This document shows, one piece after another, positions 1-11,360 of a stretch of 64,000 nt of DNA (within the stretch, counting starts at the first letter, position 1; each line of letters opens with the position of its first letter). The notes beneath the pieces are model-generated. The model had not been told where the DNA came from and did not search any database. It saw nothing but the letters and a program-made list of their open reading frames with translations. Location of the stretch: assembly GCA_027924585.1 (NCBI GenBank), contig BSBM01000826.1, positions 11,811,501 through 11,875,500 on the forward strand, in the 5' to 3' direction. Both the position numbers and the translations under genes were made by a program. The stretch is from Larix kaempferi. Its lineage: Eukaryota > Streptophyta > Pinopsida > Pinales > Pinaceae.

Positions 1-176
1 TCACTTGGGAAAAATTTTGACACATCTTTAGGCCTTCCTTTGGATTTTTGAAACATAGTGTCAACAAATTGAGGGAAAAAACATTTTCTCGGTCAAGATT
101 GAAGACTTCACCAAAAAAAATGCTTTATTTTTGCACTGTCAAGGCTACCAGCACAAAATTTTATGGAGTGCTAACA
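1..176 (-). repeat. 3' LTR of element 1 (partial, cut by window edge)
   Basis: Nearly identical to the last ~175 bases of the 1995-3794 LTR and ends in the same GAGTGCTAACA. The bases just inside (177-205) are pyrimidine-enriched on the plus strand but do not form a convincing polypurine tract. Positions 177-463 hold no coding sequence that I can support. Confidence 0.9.
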
Positions 177-463
177 ACTGGCTCCTACTGGGGATGCTGT
201 CCTCCCAGCGAGGCAACAAAGAACACTGTAGACCATGTGCCTGACCATTGGGTAGCTCCCAACCTTGAAAACTGTGAAAACAACCACCTGCAACTGATCC
301 TTACATCTGAAAACTAAATCTGAAACCCACTTAACTATCAAAAAATGAAAATTCACATGCTTAAAATGGACTGAAAACAAAAACACTGTACATACTGAAA
401 AAATGTTTCCAGAGCAAACTATTCCCTCTACCTACTCTAGAATATCAAAGACTTTTTTCCCAA

Positions 464-1642
464 TCAAGTTATTCGGAAGCACCAATAAAGCCAATCCATT
501 AGATGTTCAAAGAATCTGACTCTTTCACTTTTGAAATAAGTCACTAACAGAAAATATGATAGCACCGGCAACCAATGATATTCTTTATTCTCATAGTAAA
601 AATTTTGCTGCAAATTTAAAATAAGAAATCTCTCCATAAACTCGACTATAGGATCAAAGAAGATAGATTGTATTTGAAGTTCCTTCGTATTTTCTGCAAT
701 TTGACGGGGAAACTCAAATGTTCTTTCTTCTTTAACATTCTTTTCCAGAAATGAATGATTATCCTCATAATCTAATGCATCCTCAAATAGAAAACACTCT
801 GCAAGATCATTAAACATGACAGCTCTATCTTCTTGATGAAAGAGCAGGGTGTCTAATAGCTGATTACCTTGCAGAAGATCGTCATCACTAATGGATTCCT
901 TCAAAAGATCCTCACGACTGTCACCATTTAATTTCAGATTTACATGCCCAAAAATGGAAGAAGTTTCACTTACATATCCCAGACTATGTGAAGACCGCAA
1001 ATCTGTATAAGCAGGGGTTGTAACATGACTTTGCAGGAGCTGATCTATTTCTTCTTCCGTTAAAAGAGGAGGTGGTCTGTGCATTTCCTGAATAAAAAAA
1101 CTATTGTTTTCTTCTTCTTCTGCAGATTGATCATGATGATGGATGTATTCTTCATTTGTATACAAAGGAGTGGATGAATCATCATTTGTTTCTGAATAGA
1201 GCTCATGGGAATCTACTATCATTTCTTCATTGATTTTATCTACAGCTATCTTCTCTTGATCATCATGGCTATGGACTTGCGAAGAAAAATGATAAAATAT
1301 TTCAGACATGTCTTCGTCATTCATACCTTCCAGATATTTGTCAATACTTTCAAGATATTGTATGAAACCCTCAAACTGATCACAACAAATTTCCACTAAA
1401 GACAAAGCTGGAAAATCTACTGTATAATGCTCATAAAATGCTATGTGAAAATCTTTTAAAGAAAACAAACTGCCAAGTCTTAAAATTTCATACCAATCCC
1501 TTGCTTTTCCTTCTAAAGAAGCCATGAACATCTTCATAAGACAATCCTCATGAAACCTAATCTTCAGCTTGTGCACATGTATGTGAAATCTCATTAAATG
1601 TAAAACAACATTATCATTGTTTTCATCTCTGAATTTAGGCAA
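464..1642 (-). CDS. Gag-like protein of element 1
   Basis: An open frame of about 392 residues with no internal stop. The N-terminal ~75 residues match the plant retrotransposon gag pattern: LPKFRDEN at the start, then a helical stretch with ASLEGKARDWYEIL (about residues 40-55) and a following FHIAFYEHY segment. The remainder is acidic and low in known motifs, with no zinc knuckle and no D[ST]G protease site. It would form the particle shell. The frame opens at a TTG/CTG-rich stretch near 1663 without a clear ATG, so the true start is uncertain or lost. Family membership is recognised from the gag pattern; the C-terminal ~300 residues are not recognised. The unbroken frame suggests activity more recent than that of the Copia elements nearby. 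Confidence 0.75.
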   Translation of the reverse strand: MPKFRDENNDNVVLHLMRFHIHVHKLKIRFHEDCLMKMFMASLEGKARDWYEILRLGSLFSLKDFHIAFYEHYTVDFPALSLVEICCDQFEGFIQYLESIDKYLEGMNDEDMSEIFYHFSSQVHSHDDQEKIAVDKINEEMIVDSHELYSETNDDSSTPLYTNEEYIHHHDQSAEEEENNSFFIQEMHRPPPLLTEEEIDQLLQSHVTTPAYTDLRSSHSLGYVSETSSIFGHVNLKLNGDSREDLLKESISDDDLLQGNQLLDTLLFHQEDRAVMFNDLAECFLFEDALDYEDNHSFLEKNVKEERTFEFPRQIAENTKELQIQSIFFDPIVEFMERFLILNLQQNFYYENKEYHWLPVLSYFLLVTYFKSERVRFFEHLMDWLYWCFRIT

Positions 1643-1968
1643 ATAAGATTGTGAATAAATTTTAGGAATTTAATTCGGAAAACCAGGATAATGAGACCTG
1701 CTCATAGGAGCATACCTTCTTAATAACGAGGCCATCTCGAAATACTGGAGCTGTAGATTCTGATTTGAAAATTGAGGAGACTAGCCTGTGAACCAATGCA
1801 AAACTGGATTGATTTAATGTGGAGTCGCCATGAAATTTCTGAAAACTGGATTCTTTGAAGATGGAGTCACTAGGTGAAAAATGCACAGCCTACTTAATAT
1901 CTGATCGTTGTTCACCATCAACAATCAAACCTACAACTTTGTCATTCATACCCAGGGAAAATGAAACC

Positions 1969-1991
1969 TTTGATCCCCGACAACGGCACCA
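1969..1991 (-). other. Primer binding site, tRNA-Asp type
   Basis: The plus strand here reads like the 3' end of plant tRNA-Asp(GUC), including the terminal CCA, with three differences (TTTGATCCCCGACAACGGCACCA, 23 bases, split here as the TTTGATCCCC half and the GACAACGGCACCA half). On the minus strand it is therefore the site that primes minus-strand DNA synthesis. It sits 3 bases from the LTR start, the normal arrangement for Ty3-type plant elements. Confidence 0.9.
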
Positions 1992-1994
1992 TAA

Positions 1995-3794
1995 TGTTAG
2001 CACTCATATTTTTCCTTGGGCAGTATCAAGGAAATCCCAAGGTAACCTCAAACCAATCTTTAGACTGAAAGTTGGCCTCCTTCAGCCAGAGAGGGCTCTC
2101 TCAGCGAATCTACCATCCAATGTCACCACGACAGCAGTTTGACAATAAACTCAATGGCCAAATGTATAAAATAAATAAAAACTTAAGGATTTTTAATGAG
2201 GTGGTTAGACAAATAGGAAAAGGATACCATTGGGTAATGGAGTCGAGAAATAGAAAAATAATAGATCAACAGCCAAACAAATGTTTCATACAAAGACAAA
2301 ATAGTTGTTTTATTACAGTCAATAAGATTTTGCAGGTGACAAGGAAGGAAATAAAGACAATCCATTAACAACGGGCATCGATTTTCAAATGAATCCACTG
2401 TTAACTTTGGAGAAATAAATAGATACTCAGATGCGAATAAATCGAGGCATATGACATGAATCTCAATCTATATAAACGTTCATCTAAGCATAGAAGAAAA
2501 TGACATGATGAAAGGAATAACAAAGAAGGTAGCATGCACATGTAGAGAAAGGGAAAGTACAGACTGTAATTTTGAAACAACACATGAATCTTTGGTAAAA
2601 AATCTGCTCAGTTCTGAGATCTTTATTAATTTCTAGAAACAACTTCAAAAACCCAGAATGGACACTTTCGTTCCTGGGAATCCCCCCCTTTTCAAAACCT
2701 AACTGAAACTCTAAAAATAGAAACAGTTACAACTTTATTTTATTTTATTTTATTTCAGGAAGTAAATTTTATGAAAAATAGGCTTTAAATACCTAGCCAT
2801 ATATCTCAGATGGAGATAGCTGTGTAAAGTTTGAGAGAGGTTTTTGTAACGGGGCATGTACTGAAGAAATGGCTCATTCATTTTCTGAAAATTATTCTTC
2901 ATTTGGCAGAAACAACTCTTTGAAGTTAATGACTAAAACAGTAAACTAAAATTCTGGAAAATTGCCCCATGAAGATGACTTCGATTCTCTTAAACCATAA
3001 CACCTGTGTAAAACCTGAGAGAGGGTTTTGAATATTGGCCCGTGATGAAGAAAAACCTCGCTCAGTTTCCTAAAATTCCTCTCGGTTTGGCGGAAACAGC
3101 TTCTAGAAAATGGTGACTAAAACAGGCATTTTCTCAAAAACGTGTTATACTTATCCCATTTGATTCTCTCTATGGGATATATCCCACATTGGTTGAGCGG
3201 GAAATAATCATGGTGTTTATATACCCTGCCGCGCACAACACTTGATAACACATAGCACGTGCTATTATACTTCTCTTCTTTGGGAATGGTGTTTCTGCAT
3301 GGGCGGAAGGCAGTTTATAATACCACCCTCGCGTTGATGCGGATAAATAACAACGTGCCACGTGCTCTCGTGGTATTTCATCCGCAACCACTTACAATGC
3401 ATTGCGATCGTGCCTTTTGGTGATGCGGGATCTCGTCCCTTTTGGTGATGCGGAATCTCACAACGACCGTTTATCCTTGCGTGTAACATCTCCGCCGTCG
3501 GATCTTAGCTGGAGTTTAACCCTTTTAATATTTATCATCAGACTATATAATTTGTGGGTTTTTGTTTGTCAATTTTATTATAATTCTTATACACTTAGCA
3601 ATCTTTCTTCTAAGTCCTTTTCACTTGGGCAAAATTTTGACACATCTTTAGGCCTTCCTTTGGATTTTGAAACATAGTGTCAACAACTTGAGGGAAAAAA
3701 CATTTTCTCGGTCAAGATTGAAGACTTCACAAAAAAAATGGTTTATTTTTGCACTGTCAATGCTACCAGCACAAAATGTTATGGAGTGCTAACA
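1995..3794 (-). repeat. 5' LTR of element 1 (1.8 kb)
   Basis: Bounded by TGTTAGCACTC and GAGTGCTAACA, an 11-base perfect terminal inverted repeat. It contains A/T-rich stretches, a TTTTA microsatellite near 2738-2757, and no convincing ORF. The minus-strand promoter should lie inside it, but I could not fix a TATA box with confidence. Confidence 0.88.
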
Positions 3795-3797
3795 AGG

Positions 3798-4703
3798 GAA
3801 TTAGAGGTAGCAGTCAATCAGATGGAAGAACATAAAGCCCTTGGTCTAGATGGCTTCACCATCAACTTCTTTCATTACTGCTGGGACATGCTTAAACAAG
3901 AAATCCTAGAGATTGTCAAGGAATCCAGATCCAAGCGATGGGTCCTCCATGCGTTCAACACCACCCATCACACCCTCATCCCCAAAGAAAACGATGCCAC
4001 CACCCCTGGTAAGTTAAGACCTATCTCCCTCTGCAATGTGATTTAAAAAATTATTACCAAATTCATTGCCAACTGCCTCAAGGTACTCTTACAACTTTTG
4101 ATCTCGCCTAAACAAACTCATTATGTCGAATGGCGCCAAATCCTGGATGGAATCATTCTCTCCCATGAAGTTATCCATTCCCTGAAAATTGAAAAAACAC
4201 CTGGGAAGATGCTCCTTGCTTTTGGGTTCTGCCAAGACTGGACCAATTGGGTCATGTCCCTAACCTCTTGAGCTTTCTTCTCCATCCTTGTCGATGGCTA
4301 CCCCTCTTCCACCTTTTACCCCACCAGAGGCATCCATCAAGGAGACACCCTCTCACCCTTCCTTTTCATTATCATGGCCGAAGGATTGGGTAGGATGCTA
4401 AAATAAAAGATTACTACTGGTGCCCTTCGTGGCCTTTCCTTACATGGAAGCCCCCCCACAACCTATTAGCAATTTGTGGATGACAACCTTCTGTTTGTGC
4501 ACCCCTCAGTTCAGGAGGCCTCAACCCTGAAGCGCATTTTAAAGACCTACTCTGATGCCTCTGGCACCACTATAAACCTTGAAAAGTCCCAAATCTTCTT
4601 TTTCCACACAGACCCCATCACGCAAAGGAATATTTTGCACATCCTAGGATACTCCACGTCCTCCCTCCCCTCTAAATACCTGGGTGCCCCTCTCTTTGAC
4701 TAA
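3798..4703 (+). pseudogene. LINE A reverse transcriptase (broken)
   Basis: Conceptual translation in shifting frames gives the plant LINE RT order. An N-terminal block contains GLDGFTINFFHYCWD and LRPISLCNVI (3798-4046). Then come ILDGIILSHE (about 4144-4173), RGIHQGDTLSPFLFIIMAEG (about 4325-4385) and the FVDD active-site motif at about 4471-4484, followed by LPSKYLGAPLF. The first catalytic aspartate block is deleted. Stops and frame changes separate the blocks. It would have copied LINE RNA at the target site. Confidence 0.85.
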
Positions 4704-4849
4704 GCTATCAAACATTCCTCCTAGAGACAACTCCTTGACAAGCTTGAAAATAAAATCTCTTCTTGGACCTTCCACACTCTCAATCTGCCCAGCAGAATAG
4801 TGCTTCTTAAATTTCTCCTTCAATCCATGCCTCTTTATCTCTTCTCTGT

Positions 4850-5960
4850 CCTTGCTTCCCCCAAGTGGGTTCTCAAATTAATGAGAAATTGCAAAAGTCT
4901 TTCCTTTCGGGGGGAACACATAATAACCGCAAGTGGGCCCTTGTGAAATGGGATACTCACTGTACTCCAAAAAGACAAGGAGGCATCGGGCTCGAGATAC
5001 TGAAATCACCAATCAGGTCTTCTCTGCCAAAATCTAGTGGAAATGGGTCACTGATGCAATCTCCCCCTGTAGCCTCCTCTAGAATAGAAAATATGCCTGC
5101 AACTGGTCGACTCAGCTCCGTATCCACTATGCCCAATATCCTCTAGGATATTTAATCTGGTGAGTTGTTAATTGTCAAAGAGCCCTCATTCAGCAACACA
5201 GTTTCTAGGAAGTCTGAAATGGTCAACATGCAAATTTATAGTTTGACTCTTGGCAGCAACTTCCATGCATCCACACTCCGATCCTTTAACTGGAACTTCA
5301 AGCTCACTATGACCACAAAAAATATCTCTCTATTCAGGATTACTGGATGCCCGCTGACTCCTTCAAAAATAGAATTTCGAAACATCATGACCTTTAGACT
5401 CCTCCAGTCCTGACAGATAGCGTCGAGCCTCTCTCGCAAGCTCTTCAAACCAGAAAAATCAGATTAAGCAATGATTCTAACATTCTTTGATGGGGACACC
5501 TCCCAATAGGATCTTTCTCTACCAAAGAATCTTACTCCATCCTCACTGCAACTCTTGAAGAGAGGCCAAACCCCATCTGGAAGAAAATCTGGGAATCACA
5601 ATTATGGCCCAAGATCTACTCCTTCCTCTGGCTCCTTGCTTACAGATGCATCCTAACTTGGGACAATATCCAAAGAAGAGGAAACCAAGGACCCTCTTGG
5701 TGTTCCATGTGCGAAAATCAACCTGAAACCAATGATCATCTGCTCAACTCTTGTGATTTTGTCAAATATATTTGGGACAAAGTGGCTCAACTCTGCAAAT
5801 GCACCAACAGGGTCAGAGGAGATATTGTCCAAACCATATCCAAATGGGATCCCAATCCCTTCCAGAGCGCTATTGTTAACATAATTTGAGATATCATTCC
5901 AATACTGGTTGTCTGGAACATGTGGAAATAATGCAACAGAAGAATTTTGTATTCCAAGAA
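4850..5960 (+). pseudogene. LINE A RT C-terminal and zf-RVT region (broken)
   Basis: Contains the WALVKWDTHCTPK..GGIGLE block (about 4930-5005), a degenerate middle part, and a zinc-finger-like segment with W-C-S-M-C followed by HLLNSC (about 5698-5760), typical of the zf-RVT domain between RT and RNase H in plant LINEs. Frames are broken. A weak match to the linker before RNase H continues to about 6220. Confidence 0.75.
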
Positions 5961-6220
5961 AAATTAGCTCAAGAGATTTGGTCCACTTTCATCACCAACC
6001 TTCAGGAAACTCTCTCCCTCAAGCTCTAGAGCTCTTTTGATTTCCCCACTCTTCTTGTTGAAAGATACATCCTTTTTGAATGGAACCTCATCCTTCATCC
6101 CACTCCCAGCCTCCCATGTATTTCCCCATCCAACACTCCTAGCCCAGAACACTCGAGCAAGCCCCCCCTGGTTTTGTTATGGAGAAAAAATTCCCATGGT
6201 ATGGGACCGACCACAATAGA

Positions 6221-7494
6221 CAGATGACTGCAGAATACTACTCAATTCCCAATGCAATGCTATATAAATGACAATGCTAAGATAATGGAGAATAAGACCA
6301 ACCTTCAACCGAATGTTCAATGTAGATCGTTGTTGAGATTTCAACCTCTACACTTGAACCTGCAAATTAGTTTCAACAAGCAATACAAGACAAGTGCATG
6401 TAATATGTGAAAGCCATTAGCATAATAAATAGCAATGATCCACGATATCATAAGTAAATGTAACCCAATGTAATTTAAACAACATTCACAACATCAATTG
6501 GACGAGAAGATGAGTATTTCTATTAATTCATAACAATAAGTACATGATAAAACCTCTTACCGGAAACCAATCTAAACCAAGAACTAGGTCCCTCCACTTG
6601 TGCCTCCACCACTTCAATCCTCTAGGTAATCGAAAATTCAAACTATCAAAGGAGTTTGGGAGGTGAACATAATAAGTTCACAAGAACAAGGATCAATGAG
6701 TGTAGACTCAAGTCACGGAAAAAATCCACTAGAGTTATCTTGCTCTCTCTTCCTCCTCCCTTCCATAAACCATAAGAGCTCAATATACAGTCTTCTCAAG
6801 GTAGGTGAAAAGGTACATCAAGTCGTTTCCGGGCATATGGAGGGCCAAAGGTCACCCTAAGACCACTTCTTGGGAGTAAAAGTGATTTTTAATTACTTTT
6901 TACCTTGAAACTTGGTGTACGCGGGCTAATGTACTGCAGCTTGCATGTATGCTAGCTATAGTGTAATAGCGAGCGTACATGAACAAAAATAGGGAAAATT
7001 AAGTTCCTGAAGGGAAGATCATGAATTTGAGTCAAACAATGGATACTGAAGGCCAAAAGATGTTGATGTTTACAGGGTGGAAAAATATGCTGTAACAGAT
7101 GCCTCCTAATGTGTGAGGTCATAGAATGGTGCTACGATGGCCGAAATACATTATAAATCTGAGAAGTGGAGTGATGGAGATGCAACTGGAAGGAACATCT
7201 CACTCATCATAATACAATAATATCTCCGAATACATGTCAGTATAGTACAACAATCTGATACAATGGCCATGAATAGGAAGTATATAATGAATACATGTCA
7301 TAAGTGGTCATAGCCATAACCATCTACCGTAAGAGACAATCTTCTGTTGAAAGGAAAAAATTGGAACAAATTGGAGGTACAAACTACTGATGTATGAGAA
7401 GTGATACCTAAAGAGTATAGTCACGATCATAAGTAGCATACTGAATGCCACTATCGGCTGGGGTCTTCTACACAAATCATCTACGGTGCAAGTC
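6221..7494. other. Non-coding stretch, no gene seen
   Basis: No supported coding region. It contains a dispersed repeat at 6500-6740 (listed separately) and degenerate sequence that continues, after the Copia 1 insertion, at 16859. Short similar phrases such as GATGGCCGAAAT and GTGTACGCGGGCTA occur on both sides (near 7117 and 17283, and near 6915 and 18660), so the two sides look like parts of one old repetitive region. Confidence 0.5.
6500..6740 (+). repeat. Dispersed repeat, inverted partner at 25770-26029
   Basis: Reads as a diverged copy of the reverse complement of 25770-26029. Shared phrases include ATGAGTATTTCTATTAAT, CTAGGTCCCTCCACTTGTG, GTTTGGGAGGTGAACATAA and TGTAGACTCAAG. Both copies allow a short shared reading (VWEVNI...GSM..DSS), so it may be a worn coding segment, but I do not recognise the family. 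Confidence 0.7.
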
Positions 7495-7499
7495 CCATC
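7495..7499. repeat. Target site duplication of Copia 1, left (CCATC)
   Basis: CCATC lies directly left of the left LTR. The same five bases lie directly right of the right LTR at 16854-16858. Confidence 0.9.
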
Positions 7500-7958
7500 T
7501 ATTTGGTTACACAGGGTACTCCCAAAAGACCGAACAGCTAGAGCAACCACTTCACACAAACTGATCACAGATCAACACATCGATGTTTTGACATGGTTTA
7601 AACCCTTGAGAGGGAAACACTCCATGGCCCCGGCCAAATAGCTTCTACGTTGCAATTTATTATGCAAAGAAAGAAAGTTACAAATGACCTTCTCATAATC
7701 GATCAACTTTGCAATGACCCTCCATGACCTTTAAATAAAGATCATGGACCAATCGGGTGTTAAGCCACAGATCAAGGGTAGTTATGATCTAAGAGAAGTT
7801 GAGCCGTTGGATCACTCTATGTCTAGAACATATCGTGACCATTAGATTTAAATATTTACAAATGCATACTAATGCATACTAAAGAAACACACTTTACCTA
7901 ACGGATCTATTACCCAAGTTGATCTTAACTAACTCCTAAGTGTCTAAATATCCTAACA
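7500..7958 (-). repeat. 3' LTR of Copia 1
   Basis: 459 bp, the same length as the partner at 16395-16853. The terminal TG has decayed at its plus-strand left end (TATTTGG against TGTTCGG in the partner). The right end is intact (CTAACA). Confidence 0.93.
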
Positions 7959-7967
7959 TCCCCCCTT
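7959..7967 (-). other. Polypurine tract of Copia 1
   Basis: Plus-strand TCCCCCCTT, hence AAGGGGGGA on the minus strand, directly against the 3' LTR. This is the standard primer for plus-strand DNA synthesis. Confidence 0.88.
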
Positions 7968-8040
7968 AAGAACAACTTGGGATAGGATTGAAGGATTTAC
8001 AAAAGTGACACTATTTGGAGAAGGAAGGAGGCATTAGAGC

Positions 8041-8820
8041 CTATCCCCCTTTAATGACAAATTCCTGAACTCCTAACATAGATCGAACTTTAGAAAACTT
8101 CGCTTCTATAAGAGACTTGGTGAATATGTCTGCAACTTGATCATCTGTAGGAAAAAAGAGCACTTCAAGAACACGATCATGAACAATATTTCTGATGATA
8201 TGCATATTTAGCTCAATGTGTTTTTTGCGTTGATGTAGAACTAGATCTTTGGCAATCTTGATAACACTTTGATTGTCACACCAAAGTGGAGTAGGCTGCT
8301 GCTGCTTGAATCCAAACTCTGAAAGGATCTGTCGAAGCCATAAAGCTTCCTGACTGGCATTAACTGCGGCTCGATATTCTGCTTCTATTGAAGAAAGATC
8401 AAGAGCTTGTTGTTTCTTACAAGCCCAAGTGATAGGTCCAGATCCCAGACTGAAAACATAACCTGCAGTAGAATTTCGATCATCAGGATCGTCGGCCCAA
8501 TCTGAATCAGTGAAACTAACCAACAAAGGTTTCCCCCCTGTACTGTAATGAATCCCAAACTGAATTGTACCTTGAATATATCGAAGTATTCTTTTAGTTG
8601 CTTTCTAGTGACTTTCATGAGGTGTTTGCATATAACGGGCAACATGACCAACGAAAAAGGAAAGGTCAAGACGGGAATGAGTCAAGTATAAGAGACTACC
8701 AACAAGCTGACAATACAAGTTGGCATCTACTTCAGCTGAAGGAAAAGTGGCAAAAATTTTGACTCCAAACTGGAAGGGAGAAGGTGCTGGTTTACAATCG
8801 TCCATGTGAAAGCAACGAAG
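8041..8820 (-). pseudogene. Copia 1 RNase H and RT C-terminal part (broken)
   Basis: The 8041-8526 frame is open for about 160 residues and carries the Copia RNase H signatures: SFTDSDWADD, STAGYVF, WCDNQSV and the terminal ADIFTKSL. The upstream part (8605-8805) contains the end of the RT region, YCQLVGSLLYLTHSRLD, in another frame. At least one frameshift and one stop separate them. The domain removes the RNA template during reverse transcription. Confidence 0.9.
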
Positions 8821-8856
8821 AAGGTCACAAAAATATTTAGACTGAGAAAGAAAGAT

Positions 8857-9528
8857 TCATTCTTTGGTTTGCAGGACTTGGAGACCAAGAAAATAATGCA
8901 AATGTCCTAAGTCTGACATTTCAAAATTTGGCTTAAGATTAGATTTCACATGGTTTATAAGCCTAGGGTCACTACCAGTAAGAATAAGGTCATCAACATA
9001 TAGGACAAGTATGATGAGATGGTTTCCTACTTTCTTGGTATAGACATTGGGGTCAAAATGGCATCTAGAAAAAGCAGTGTTAAGGAGAAAGCTATCCATT
9101 TTGGCATACCAAACTCTAGGAGCTTGCTTAAGGCCATATAAGGATTTCTTAAGGAGGCAGAGAAGGCTAGAGTGATTCTGAACATATCCAGGAGGTTGTT
9201 CCATCTAAATTTCCTCATGTAAATCACCATGTAAGAAGGCAGACTTGACATCCATTTGATGGACTTCCTAGTTATGTAATGCTGCAAGGGAAAGAACAAG
9301 GTGGATGGAGTTCATTTTTGCGACATGAGTAAAGGTTTCATTGTAGTCAATCCCTTCAACTTGGGAAAAAAATTTGGAAACTAACCTTTCCTTAAGTCTT
9401 TCAACACTTCCATCTAATGCATACTTAGTTCTGTAGACCCATTTACATCTGACAAGTTTTCTTCCTTTTGGAAGAGGTATAGGATCCCAAGTATCATTCG
9501 CCATTAAGGAACGATATTCTTCATCCAT
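8857..9528 (-). pseudogene. Copia 1 reverse transcriptase (broken)
   Basis: Two frames together give the Copia RT. One has WKWVYRTKYALDGS-like and GIDYNETF blocks (9268-9528). The other has MEQPPGY, KKSLYGLKQAPRVWY and the catalytic YVDD (8989-9000), followed by MSDLGHLHYFLGLQV (8857-9204). Stops after the first block and within the FLHGDLHEEI segment inactivate it. Confidence 0.9.
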
Positions 9529-9746
9529 AGCTGCATCCCAATCTGGATTTCCTGAAGCATCTGCAAACTAAGAATTGAGCCAAAAGAGAAAAGGCTCGTT
9601 GAAACTAAGAACGTGTTCAACGTTGATTTCTAGGATCACCAGCAAGATAACTAGCTGTTTCACATGTTGAACGAACCCATCGAGGAAGCACTTGTGCTTG
9701 TGCAACTGGAGGAACATGAGCAGTAGGAGGTGGATTTTCATCCTCA

Positions 9747-10729
9747 CTAATCATCAGAAATTGGAGTTGGAAACCTGTCAAGGAAGTTGGAGGAAGAAGA
9801 AGGCACAATCGCCGAATCAAGCTTGGAGGTCAAAGATGACACAATTGCCTTGCTGGGCTCGCAGGCCAAAGATGGCACAATCGCCTTGTTAGGCTCGCAG
9901 GCCAAGAGTTTTTCATCAAATTTAACATCTCTTCTAATGATTACATCATGAGAATGTGGTTGAAGAAGTCTAGAACCTTTTACATCTTTAGAATATCCAA
10001 CAAATATGCACTTTTCACTTTTAGGCTGCAATGCTTTCCATTTTTCATCCGGAATGTGAGCCCATGCTTCAGTACCAAACACATGGAAGTGACTTACATC
10101 TGGTTTAATTTTAATCCATGCTTCTTTCGGTGTGATACCTTGTAAATATTTAGTGTGGGTGCGATTAACTATGTAATTGCACAATTTATGGCTTCAGCCC
10201 AAAATTGAAGACTTAGTCCCTTAGATTGGATCATACAATTAGCCATTTCTTTTAAAGTGCGGTTCTTCCATTCAGCTACACAATTTTGTTGTGGTGTATA
10301 TGGAAAAGTGTGTCGTTGTTGGATTCCTTGTTTAGTGTAGAAAGTAGTGAACTTTTTGTTAACATATTCTCCTCCATTGTCAGATCTTAACTTAATAATT
10401 TGATGGCCAGATTGTTTTTCAATAAGGGCCTCGTAGGCCAAGAACATGTTAAATACTTCGATCTTAAGTTTTAGGAAATAAACCCAAGTGCATCTAGTTT
10501 AATCATCAATGAAAGTTAAGAAATATTTGAAACCAGAAAAGGAAGTAGATGGAAGAGGACCACACAAGTCACTATGAACAAGCTCCAAGGGAACCGAGGC
10601 ATGCCAAGAGGCACGTTTGTCAAAACTGTTCTGATGATGTTTTTCGAGTACACAATTGGAATAGACACCATCCCTGCAAGATACCATTGGAAGACTTGTC
10701 ACCATATTGTCTTTACATAGTTGTTGCAA
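9747..10729 (-). pseudogene. Copia 1 integrase (broken)
   Basis: Three open pieces reconstruct the integrase core: ELVHSDLCGPLPS and FLTFIDD (10499-10729), LRSDNGGEYVN with FPYTPQQN and RTLKEMA (10169-10447), and the C-terminal GTEAWAHIPDEK...FVGYS block (9747-10184). A stop follows FIDD. The tail of the last piece carries a 36-bp direct repeat (9832-9867 and 9868-9903) plus a weaker third copy just before, giving the repeated motif LACEP.KAIV.S. Confidence 0.9.
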
Positions 10730-10739
10730 TGAGCGCTAA

Positions 10740-11360
10740 TTTAAGTTACCAAATCACTCATGCCAAAGTTTGCTCAAGTTATCACTATGAGCAACGAAAA
10801 TTGAAGGAAAAGGTGATAACCCAAAGTTGTTAAATTTGTACAACCTGGTAATATCATCAACAATTCCAGATGCTAGGACCTATTGAGGATCTTCAAAATC
10901 CTTGATTACAACTTGGTGAGGTGTAAACACCACAGTTGTACCTTCACCAGAATGAGTGATTTGATAGACTGATAACAAATTGCAGGAAATTCTTGGAACA
11001 CATAGTACATCACTAAAATGACCATTATCTACTGGAATTGTTCCAGCTCCTACAACACTTAGATATATATCATCACCAACAAATATTTGTTTGGTGTTAC
11101 ATTCATGCATAGTAGAAAAGATGGCTTGATCCTTAGCCATATGATAAGATGCTCCAAAATCAATGAGCCATTCAATTGAAGTAGAAGAAGAAGATGAATT
11201 ATAAGAATAACCAGAAGCACAAAGTGCATGTCCATGAGAGGTGGATTCTGAAGGTGAATCTAGGCTGATGTGGTGCTTCTTCATTGTTGCCTCCAAGACT
11301 GTCATCTTCTTGAAACACTTAGATTCATCATGATTATCTTTCCCGCAATAGTTGCAATGA
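10740..11360 (-). pseudogene. Copia 1 zinc knuckle, protease and pre-integrase region
   Basis: Reading down from 11360: a CCHC knuckle CNYCGKDNHDESKC (about 11315-11356), then a protease region with WLIDFGASYHM. The usual active-site triplet D-S/T-G is D-F-G here (codons at 11147-11161), a change expected to destroy catalysis. LCVPRISCNLLSV follows and then a broken GAG-pre-integrase segment toward 10740. Confidence 0.85.

Larger units (their letters stand above)
1..3794 (-). mobile_element. Gag-only LTR retrotransposon, tRNA-Asp primed (element 1)
   Basis: A minus-strand LTR retrotransposon whose 3' LTR is cut by the window start. The last 176 bases of the left LTR recur almost unchanged at about 3620-3794. 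The right LTR begins TGTTAGCACTC and ends with the exact inverse GAGTGCTAACA. A 23-base match to the 3' end of plant tRNA-Asp lies 3 bases inside the right LTR. The internal part is only about 1.8 kb and has one gag-like ORF, with no protease, integrase or reverse transcriptase, so the element must have used enzymes from elsewhere. It interrupts a LINE that resumes at 3795. The target duplication cannot be checked because the left flank lies outside the window. Confidence 0.9.
3795..6220 (+). mobile_element. Truncated L1-type LINE (LINE A)
   Basis: A plus-strand LINE remnant that starts in the middle of the reverse transcriptase, where element 1 was inserted. It runs through RT, the zinc-finger (zf-RVT) region and possibly part of the RNase H region. 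It belongs to the same family as the minus-strand LINE at 57636-64000: both share the QILDGII, HQGD.LSPFLFII, QFVDD and KWALVKWD..CTP motifs. Many stops, frame changes and at least one internal deletion (around 4205-4230, where the catalytic KLDLSKAYDK block is missing) show it is dead. The 3' boundary near 6220 is approximate; no poly-A tail was seen. Confidence 0.85.

Noticed and set aside
1969-1991. Match to tRNA-Asp as a possible tRNA gene
   Set aside because: Only the 3' 23 bases match; no other arms of a tRNA follow. Its place next to an LTR fits a primer binding site.
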